This document shows positions 5,386 through 5,386 of a stretch of 5,386 bases of DNA, in pieces (positions within the stretch are counted from its first letter, which is position 1; each line of letters opens with the position of its first letter). The notes under the pieces were generated by a model. The model was not told the origin of the DNA. It saw nothing but the letters and a program-made list of their open reading frames with translations, and did not search any database. Source of the stretch: Rickettsiaceae bacterium (GTDB lineage Bacteria > Pseudomonadota > Alphaproteobacteria > Rickettsiales > Rickettsiaceae); contig JAOMYS010000073.1 of the NCBI GenBank assembly GCA_028372485.1, forward strand, positions 1 through 5,386, read 5' to 3'. The position numbers were made by a program, and so were the translations under genes.

Positions 5386-5386
5386 T

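Noticed and set aside
1..5386. A new defence, secretion or biosynthetic system spanning the window
   Set aside because: The identified genes are housekeeping or single-family genes with no toxin-antitoxin pair, nuclease, recombinase, transposase or CRISPR structure; claiming a system would go beyond the sequence.

Overview
The window looks like chromosomal DNA from an AT-rich alphaproteobacterium, most likely an obligate intracellular member of the Rickettsiales (Rickettsiaceae-like). Four signs point that way. The composition is strongly AT-rich, with A/T-ending codons. A small exported DUF3576-type protein sits directly upstream of leuS, a neighbourhood I associate with alphaproteobacteria. 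The leucyl-tRNA synthetase has a rickettsial/alphaproteobacterial look. The gaps carry short palindromic repeats of the TGTCATYCCGTA type. The assignment rests on reading and memory only; no search was run.

Layout. Positions 1-185 are non-coding: copies of a dispersed repeat, then a plausible sigma-70-like promoter. Positions 186-1208 (+) encode a 340-residue DUF6492-like, putative GT-A-fold glycosyltransferase with an N-terminal membrane anchor. After a 61-bp gap come three tightly packed plus-strand genes that look like one transcription unit: a DUF3576-family exported protein (1270-1782), leuS (1790-4366) and an RluB/RsuA-family pseudouridine synthase (4375-5052), separated by only 7 and 8 bp. 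Positions 5053-5313 hold no gene but contain two hairpins and several related repeat segments. The last 72 bases may be the C-terminal end of a convergent minus-strand gene that runs off the window.

How the genes fit together. leuS and the pseudouridine synthase both serve translation (charging tRNA-Leu; modifying rRNA). The DUF3576 protein is envelope-associated and of unknown function, and its link to leuS is positional. The glycosyltransferase-like gene appears to be a separate unit, perhaps for envelope or surface glycans.

I see mainly housekeeping genes and no convincing new multi-gene system. The points most worth a second look are the LeuRS editing pocket, where the residue equivalent to E. 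coli Thr252 is alanine, the altered zinc-ligand pattern of the same enzyme, the membrane anchor on the glycosyltransferase-like protein, and one repeat family occurring on both flanks of the cluster.
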